This document shows, piece by piece, positions 4,941-8,900 of a stretch of 8,900 nt of DNA; within the stretch, counting starts at the first letter, position 1; every line of letters begins with the position of its first letter. A program made the translations under genes and the position numbers. The notes under the pieces were generated by a model. That model searched no databases. It saw nothing but the letters and a program-made list of their open reading frames with translations, and was not told where the DNA came from. The stretch spans positions 1-8,900 of the forward strand of contig QNXT01000227.1 of assembly GCA_003973505.1 (NCBI GenBank), written 5' to 3'. The stretch comes from Bacteroidota bacterium. GTDB taxonomy: Bacteria > Bacteroidota > Bacteroidia > Bacteroidales > UBA1556.

Positions 4941-5771
4941 ATGAAATACGATCCAATAAAACGAAGCTTAGGCAAGGTGTTTAATAAAACACCCATGCTT
5001 CGTAAACTTTTCTATACCCTACTCGATTTATTATTATTACGTACATGGCATGTAAAAAAGGCTTTTCGTGAATGGGCAAAAACACATCGTGGTAAAGATG
5101 CTAATATTCTTGATGCAGGTTCGGGCTTTGGTCAGTACTCCTATTTCATGTCGAAAATGGATGCCAAATGGAATGTAAAAGGCGTGGATGTAAAAGACGA
5201 GCAAATTGCTGATTGTAATAATTTCTTCAATCAGATTAATCGTTATAATGCTCATTTTGAGGTAGCCGATTTGGTAAAATTTAATGAAAAAGATAAATAC
5301 GATTTTATACTTTCGGTGGATGTGATGGAGCATATATTGGAAGATGTGCAGGTGTTTAAAAACTTTTATGCAGCAATGCGACCTGGTGGAACATTATTAA
5401 TTTCAACGCCTTCGGATCAAGGGGGTTCTGATGTACACGACCATGACCACGACCATGAAGATGGCGAACACTCATTTATTGATGAGCATGTACGCGATGG
5501 CTATAATATTCAAGAAATTCAAGACAAACTTGCTGAAGCGGGATTTAGTAATACCAAAGCTTCATATACCTATGGAACGCCTGGTAAATTATCATGGAAG
5601 CTTTCTATGAAGTACCCTATTCTTATGCTAAACGCATCAAAGATATTCTTTATCATTATTCCTTTTTACTATCTAATCACCTTCCCTATTTCGTTGGTGT
5701 TAAATTATATAGATGTAAACACAAAGCATAAAACAGGTACAGGCTTAAACGTTGTTACCCATAAATTATAA
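4941..5771 (+). CDS. Class I SAM-dependent methyltransferase with His/Asp-rich insert and hydrophobic C-terminus
   Basis: 276 residues. Motif I is ILDAGSGFGQYS at 56-67, the acidic end of strand 2 is D83 in VKGVDVKD, and DFILSVDVMEHI (121-132) plus MRPGGTLLISTPS (146-158) are the later Rossmann strands, so SAM binding is well supported (Methyltransf_11/23 type). The acceptor substrate is unknown. Residues 166-177 are HDHDHDHEDGEH, a short run that could bind metal, placed in the loop just after strand 5 where acceptor recognition often occurs. Residues 234-256 are strongly hydrophobic (IFFIIIPFYYLITFPISLVL), suggesting membrane association, perhaps with a lipid or lipid-linked acceptor. It lies 143 bp after rbfA and 77 bp before the permease gene, all same strand. 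Confidence 0.85.
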   Translation: MKYDPIKRSLGKVFNKTPMLRKLFYTLLDLLLLRTWHVKKAFREWAKTHRGKDANILDAGSGFGQYSYFMSKMDAKWNVKGVDVKDEQIADCNNFFNQINRYNAHFEVADLVKFNEKDKYDFILSVDVMEHILEDVQVFKNFYAAMRPGGTLLISTPSDQGGSDVHDHDHDHEDGEHSFIDEHVRDGYNIQEIQDKLAEAGFSNTKASYTYGTPGKLSWKLSMKYPILMLNASKIFFIIIPFYYLITFPISLVLNYIDVNTKHKTGTGLNVVTHKL

Positions 5772-5818
5772 GCGACTTTTTAATAGAAAGCTTATTCTAA
5801 TCTTATTTCTTTATTTGG

Positions 5819-5826
5819 TACTTTTG
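5819..5826 (+). promoter_or_regulatory. Possible -7 box of the permease gene
   Basis: TACTTTTG matches TAnnTTTG and is 22 bp before the GTG start at 5849. No TTG at the usual -33 distance was found, so this is a weak call. Confidence 0.35.
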
Positions 5827-5848
5827 GCAAACAATCAAAAGCAACGCA

Positions 5849-7078
5849 GTGAATCTACCATTTTTTATAGCCCGTCGTTATCTGTTTGCACGAAAGTCGC
5901 ATAATGCCATAAATATTATCACAGGTATTTCGGTATTGGTGGTAGCTGTTGGCACCATGGCTCTAATAAGCATTATGTCGGTGTTCAATGGTTTGGAAGA
6001 CCTTGTTGGATCGCTTTACAATTCCTTCACCCCAGAGTTTAAAATTACGCCCAAAAGTGGCAAATACATCGATACTCGAAATTTTCCAGCCAATAAAATA
6101 CGCAAAATTAAAGGGGTAGCCTATTATTCTGAAGTATTGGAAGATATGGCCTTACTAAAATATGACGCCTATCCTAAAGGTTCTGCAGCAAGGCAATACG
6201 TTGCGCAAATAAAAGGCGTAAGCCCTGAATATGCGCAAATGACGGGTGTGGACACCATGCTTTTGGATGGTAACTTTTTATTGAAAAAAGGAAGAATGAA
6301 TTTTGCGGTTCTTGGTAGTGGCGTAGCAGGTCGTTTGCAAGTGCGCCTCAACGACTACGGTAGTGCAATCAGTGTTTATTTTCCCAATGCCGAAAGCGAT
6401 GCAATGCTTAACCCCATGAATTCATTTAATATTGAGAAAATTGCTCCTGTGGGTGTTTTTAGCGTACAGCAGGAAATAGATGATAAGATTGTGATTGTGC
6501 CCATTGACTTTGCACGCAAATTGATGGGAAAGCAATATGAAGCTACTTCCATTGAGTTAGGATTATCGCCATCAGCTAAGCTGGATGAAACGCAAAACCA
6601 AATAAAAAACCTTTTGGGCGATGACTTTGTCATTAAAAACAGAATGCAGCAAAATGAAGTAATGTATAAGATTATGAAATCGGAAAAGTGGAGTAGCTTT
6701 TTGATTTTAGGCTTTATTCTTCTAATTGCCATTTTCAATGTGGTTGGTTCCACAACGGTTCTTATCATCGAAAAACGAAAAGACATTCAGAGCCTTAGTC
6801 ATTTGGGAGCCGAAGAGCGACTAATCAAACGCATTTTCCTCTTCGAGGGAATGTTGATTTCACTATTTGGAGCCCTATCAGGCTTGGTATTAGGGCTTAT
6901 TTTAGTACTCCTTCAAAAGTATTTTGGACTCATTCCCATGTCGGGCGGCTTTGCTGTAGATGCATTTCCTGTTGCATTACAATTTACCGACTTCCTTGCA
7001 ATATTTGCTTTAGTTGTTTTTATCGGCTTTGGAGCTTCCATTTATCCTGTACGGAAAATTGGAGCTTTATTGAAGTAG
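5849..7078 (+). CDS. FtsX/LolE-type ABC transporter permease
   Basis: 409 residues from a GTG start; the first residues (MNLPFFIARRYLFARKSHNAINIITGISV) are the standard N-terminus of LolC/LolE-like permeases, which fixes that start. Four membrane segments are at about 21-47, 281-305, 331-356 and 378-402, with a periplasmic MacB_PCD-type domain (about 50-270) between the first two. This is the FtsX topology. The last three helices carry the FtsX signature (FNVVGSTTVLIIEKRKDIQSLSHLGAEE). In proteobacteria the relatives release lipoproteins from the inner membrane to LolA, and a lipoprotein-export role is plausible here. No ATPase partner gene (LolD-like) is in the window, so it must be encoded elsewhere. 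Bacteroidota often encode it as a single permease near rbfA, as here. Confidence 0.9.
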   Translation: MNLPFFIARRYLFARKSHNAINIITGISVLVVAVGTMALISIMSVFNGLEDLVGSLYNSFTPEFKITPKSGKYIDTRNFPANKIRKIKGVAYYSEVLEDMALLKYDAYPKGSAARQYVAQIKGVSPEYAQMTGVDTMLLDGNFLLKKGRMNFAVLGSGVAGRLQVRLNDYGSAISVYFPNAESDAMLNPMNSFNIEKIAPVGVFSVQQEIDDKIVIVPIDFARKLMGKQYEATSIELGLSPSAKLDETQNQIKNLLGDDFVIKNRMQQNEVMYKIMKSEKWSSFLILGFILLIAIFNVVGSTTVLIIEKRKDIQSLSHLGAEERLIKRIFLFEGMLISLFGALSGLVLGLILVLLQKYFGLIPMSGGFAVDAFPVALQFTDFLAIFALVVFIGFGASIYPVRKIGALLK

Positions 7079-7244
7079 TAATTACTAATTACAATCGTTT
7101 GTTATATTTTGTAACTTATTGATATTTATAATTTTCTAAAAGTTGACCATAAACAGCTATCTTATGATTATCAGGCAGTTAAAATTTGACAAACAGAACT
7201 TTTGGAAAGTTTGCCGAAGTATTGTAATTAGGTACGTAATAAAA
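7079..7244. other. Convergent gap between permease gene and yraN
   Basis: No gene is visible. CTAATTACAAT (7085-7095) is an exact 11-bp inverted match to ATTGTAATTAG (7221-7231), and AACTTT-TGG-AAAGTT at 7197-7211 is a perfect 6-bp stem with a 3-nt loop. Either could help end transcription from the converging genes, but both are AT-rich and lack a clear T-run, so no terminator is called. Confidence 0.4.
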
Positions 7245-7607
7245 TCAAAGCTGAGGATAGAAAGCATTTTCCAAATGCTTTACATTTTCACCTTCCGAGC
7301 TAATCACTATGGAAATAATATCAAAACGAGCTTCCATATCTATTCCACGACTAATGATGTATTGATTTGCCGCATTTATAATAGAGCGCTGTTGTTTTTT
7401 ACTAACCGTAAGCTCCGGCTCAACAAGAAAGTTTTCATGTCGGGTTTTCACTTCCACAAATACAATTTCGTTTCCATCAATGGCAATAATATCAATCTCA
7501 CTTTTTTTGAAACGCCAATTGCGCTCCATAATTTTAAAAGCTTTGGCAGCTAAATATTCCACTGCCAATTGTTCGCCCTCTTTTCCCGTGTCGTTATGCC
7601 TTGCCAT
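7245..7607 (-). CDS. yraN: YraN/UPF0102 family protein (endonuclease-like fold)
   Basis: 120 residues, the usual size. Motifs of the family are present in order: GKEGEQLAVEYL (8-19), ERNWRFKKSEIDIIA (28-42) with E37 and D39, and IVFVEVKTR (48-56) with the E52-x-K54 pair of a restriction-endonuclease-like fold; KKQQRSIINAANQYI (70-84) and RFDIISIV (94-101) complete it. The fold resembles Holliday-junction resolvases and PD-(D/E)xK nucleases, but the cellular role is not established. It starts 10 nt after the yitT stop, so both genes should be on one transcript from the yitT promoter. The long plus-strand frame over it (7143-7553) is a shadow. Confidence 0.9.
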   Translation of the reverse strand: MARHNDTGKEGEQLAVEYLAAKAFKIMERNWRFKKSEIDIIAIDGNEIVFVEVKTRHENFLVEPELTVSKKQQRSIINAANQYIISRGIDMEARFDIISIVISSEGENVKHLENAFYPQL

Positions 7608-7617
7608 TTATTAGAAA

Positions 7618-8508
7618 CTAATTATCGCCATCTTCCAACTTCTTGAAACCATCGCCAAGCACTTCATTTGCGTTAACCACAGTTAAGAAAGCATTGGGGT
7701 CAATTTTACTAATAAAACTCTTCAAAATCACCATTTCACGACGAGTAACAACCGTAAAGATAACCGTCTTATCTTTTCCTGCATACATTCCTTTACCCGC
7801 AATAAAAGTGCCCCCACGACCCATATCGTTTATAATTTTATCACGAATTTCTTGATGTTTATCCGAAATGATAAATAAAGTTTTTTCATATCCAATACCT
7901 CCAATCACGATATCAACCACTTTACCTGTGATAAAAATAATAATCCATGAAAAAAGTGGAATCATTGGATCTTTAAAAGCAATCCAACTGAGAAGAACGA
8001 TTATGGAATCCACAATAATCATTAGCTGTCCCAACGACATATGAATATATTTTGCTGCAATCATGGCAATGATATCGGAACCTCCGGAAGTGGCTTTTGA
8101 TTTAAAAACCAAGCCTAAACCAATACCAATTAAAACACCACCGTAAAGAGCCGAAAGCATGGGCTGACCAGGCACAAAAGGTTCATATCCATAGAAGTAC
8201 TCAATGGCTGATATCCATCCAGATAGTAATAACATTCCTGCAATGGTTTTTACACCAAAGCGTGGCCCAAGTACCAAAAATCCTAAAATAGTAAGTGGAA
8301 TATCCATCAAAATACCCGACAATCCAATGGGAAATTGAAATAGGTGATGCAGTACAATTGCAATACCGTAAACCCCTCCAGGTGCAAACTTAAATGGGCT
8401 GATGAAAATTACATAAGCTACCGCCATAATGAATGTACCTAGTACAATATATGAATAGGCACGGAACCACTCCCATGAAAACAATTTTTCTTTTGTAATA
8501 AAAGCCAT
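7618..8508 (-). CDS. YitT family membrane protein with C-terminal DUF2179
   Basis: 296 residues, typical of YitT family members. Membrane segments fall at about 18-37, 44-56, 65-80, 86-103, 118-135, 158-177 and 183-205, including the conserved APGGVYGIA (42-50) and KATSGGSDIIA (138-148) loops that identify the family. Residues 210-288 form the soluble DUF2179 domain (TLFIISDKHQEIRDKIINDMGRG and VVTRREMVILKSFISKIDPNAFLTV), a ferredoxin-like fold thought to bind a small ligand. The transported substrate is not known. It is first gene of a two-gene unit with yraN, is read from the promoter at 8611-8640, and has a hairpin 15 nt before its ATG. Confidence 0.9.
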   Translation of the reverse strand: MAFITKEKLFSWEWFRAYSYIVLGTFIMAVAYVIFISPFKFAPGGVYGIAIVLHHLFQFPIGLSGILMDIPLTILGFLVLGPRFGVKTIAGMLLLSGWISAIEYFYGYEPFVPGQPMLSALYGGVLIGIGLGLVFKSKATSGGSDIIAMIAAKYIHMSLGQLMIIVDSIIVLLSWIAFKDPMIPLFSWIIIFITGKVVDIVIGGIGYEKTLFIISDKHQEIRDKIINDMGRGGTFIAGKGMYAGKDKTVIFTVVTRREMVILKSFISKIDPNAFLTVVNANEVLGDGFKKLEDGDN

Positions 8509-8523
8509 AATCTTTCTGTATTG

Positions 8524-8546
8524 ATACTAAAAAATGCTTTTAGTAT
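8524..8546 (-). promoter_or_regulatory. Perfect inverted repeat in the yitT leader
   Basis: ATACTAAAA (8524-8532) and TTTTAGTAT (8538-8546) are exact reverse complements around a 5-nt loop, and the repeat ends 15 nt before the yitT ATG. In the transcript it would form a hairpin next to the start codon; as DNA it could be an operator downstream of the transcription start. Confidence 0.5.
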
Positions 8547-8610
8547 GTTTTTAACAAACTGAATTTCAACAAAATTAATAAATAAAACTGAGCTTATTTC
8601 TAAGCGGCGG

Positions 8611-8640
8611 CAAATGTATATTAAATTTTCACATCTGCAA
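8611..8640 (-). promoter_or_regulatory. Promoter of yitT-yraN
   Basis: On the minus strand TTG (8640-8638), 19 bp, TACATTTG (8618-8611) is a textbook Bacteroidota promoter (TTG-N19-TAnnTTTG). The expected start near 8604 gives a leader of about 95 nt containing the 8524-8546 inverted repeat. Confidence 0.7.
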
Positions 8641-8662
8641 TAAATAATCTAAATTTCATAAT

Positions 8663-8679
8663 TTATTCATATTGAATAA
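8663..8679. promoter_or_regulatory. 17-bp palindrome, operator candidate
   Basis: TTATTCA-TAT-TGAATAA has two perfect 7-bp arms around 3 bp. It lies about 23 bp upstream of the yitT -33 element, a position suited to an activator. AT-rich palindromes also arise by chance, so this is only a candidate. Confidence 0.35.
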
Positions 8680-8824
8680 TCTATTGACAAACACTATTTG
8701 GCAAATCCTGATTATTTGTAGAAAAACTGCAGATTAAGGACATCAAACCATCATAAGAATCCACATTAACTATCTTCCATCACAGGCTCTTTTTTCGTTA
8801 CTTTGCAGCCGCAAAATATAGATT

Positions 8825-8900
8825 ATGATTGAAAAAGCCACGCATAGCATTTCCAAGGAATTAAAACTGGATCGCACTGCTGTACAAAATACATTACAAC
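8825..8900 (+). CDS. tex: N-terminus of Tex-like RNA-binding transcriptional accessory protein (partial)
   Basis: The ATG at 8825 opens a frame that leaves the window after 25 codons. HSISKELKLDRTAVQNTLQ fits the first helix-turn-helix segment of Tex, where 'I..EL.L....V..T..LL' precedes the 'EGATIPFI.RYRKE' motif that would follow just outside. Tex is a long (about 700-residue) S1-domain protein that acts on RNA and transcription complexes. A TACTTTG box lies 19 bp upstream. The call rests on a short stretch and a remembered family pattern, so it should be confirmed with the downstream sequence. Confidence 0.6.
   Translation, partial: MIEKATHSISKELKLDRTAVQNTLQ

Larger units (their letters stand above)
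8509..8824. other. Divergent intergenic region yitT / tex
   Basis: The region holds the yitT promoter, its leader hairpin, a 17-bp perfect palindrome TTATTCA-TAT-TGAATAA (8663-8679), an 11-bp palindrome ATTTG-G-CAAAT (8696-8706), and the 19-mer TTTGTAGAAAAACTGCAGA (8715-8733), which resembles the minus-strand form of the 241-259 repeat at 15 of 19 positions. For the gene at the right edge only a TACTTTG box (8799-8805) is seen. No small gene was found. Confidence 0.5.

Noticed and set aside
5037..5333. 98-codon minus-strand frame in the methyltransferase gene
   Set aside because: It overlaps the SAM-binding core coding sequence and has no promoter or family features.
6169..6786. Minus-strand frames inside the permease gene
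   Set aside because: They are antisense shadows of a complete FtsX-family gene.
7197..7211. Rho-independent terminator between the permease gene and yraN
   Set aside because: The stem is only six AT-rich pairs and is not followed by a T-run on either strand.
7143..7553. 136-codon plus-strand frame over yraN
   Set aside because: The minus strand encodes the complete YraN motifs here; the plus-strand peptide looks unnatural and is a shadow.

Overview
The window reads as a piece of an AT-rich Bacteroidota chromosome, probably Bacteroidales or a related marine or anaerobic lineage. The evidence is a type IX secretion (T9SS) C-terminal sorting domain, a viroplasmin-type RNase H, a PorT-like outer-membrane barrel, several TAnnTTTG promoter boxes of the kind used by the Bacteroidota primary sigma factor, and starts without Shine-Dalgarno sequences. 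Species cannot be told from this sequence.

Left part (1-2544) is accessory DNA. Reading leftward, the first codons of an AAA-type ATPase (MILEFSVKNFRSIKELQ...) run without warning into a different reading frame. That frame encodes an unrelated peptide containing MADGRHFTDYRPTF, which suggests either a chimeric join or a real gene break. The ATPase start is preceded by two copies of an operator-like 19-mer. Next comes one secreted T9SS cargo protein on the minus strand. An inverted repeat lies just outside its start region and just past its stop, and the downstream copy is part of a long imperfect hairpin with the AAC...GTT layout of an integron attC site. About 750 bp without a gene follow, containing fragments of a CACAAAG-type degenerate repeat in both orientations.

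Middle part (2545-7078) is all on the plus strand. It holds an Rrf2-family regulator with three cysteines, a small outer-membrane beta-barrel protein, an RNase H placed 3 nt after it, the ribosome maturation factor RbfA, a SAM methyltransferase with a His/Asp-rich insert and a hydrophobic tail, and an FtsX/LolE-type permease with a GTG start. These are mostly housekeeping or core Bacteroidota genes.

Right part (7079-8900) holds yitT-yraN as a minus-strand pair. yitT reads from a well-formed promoter (TTG-N19-TACATTTG) and has a perfect 9-bp inverted repeat in its leader. Divergently, the first 25 codons of what looks like the Tex RNA-binding protein leave the window at the right edge.

No complete new defence or mobile system is visible. 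The most interesting region is 1-450 plus 1786-1900: the broken ATPase junction, the operator pair, and the cassette-like framing of the T9SS cargo gene.
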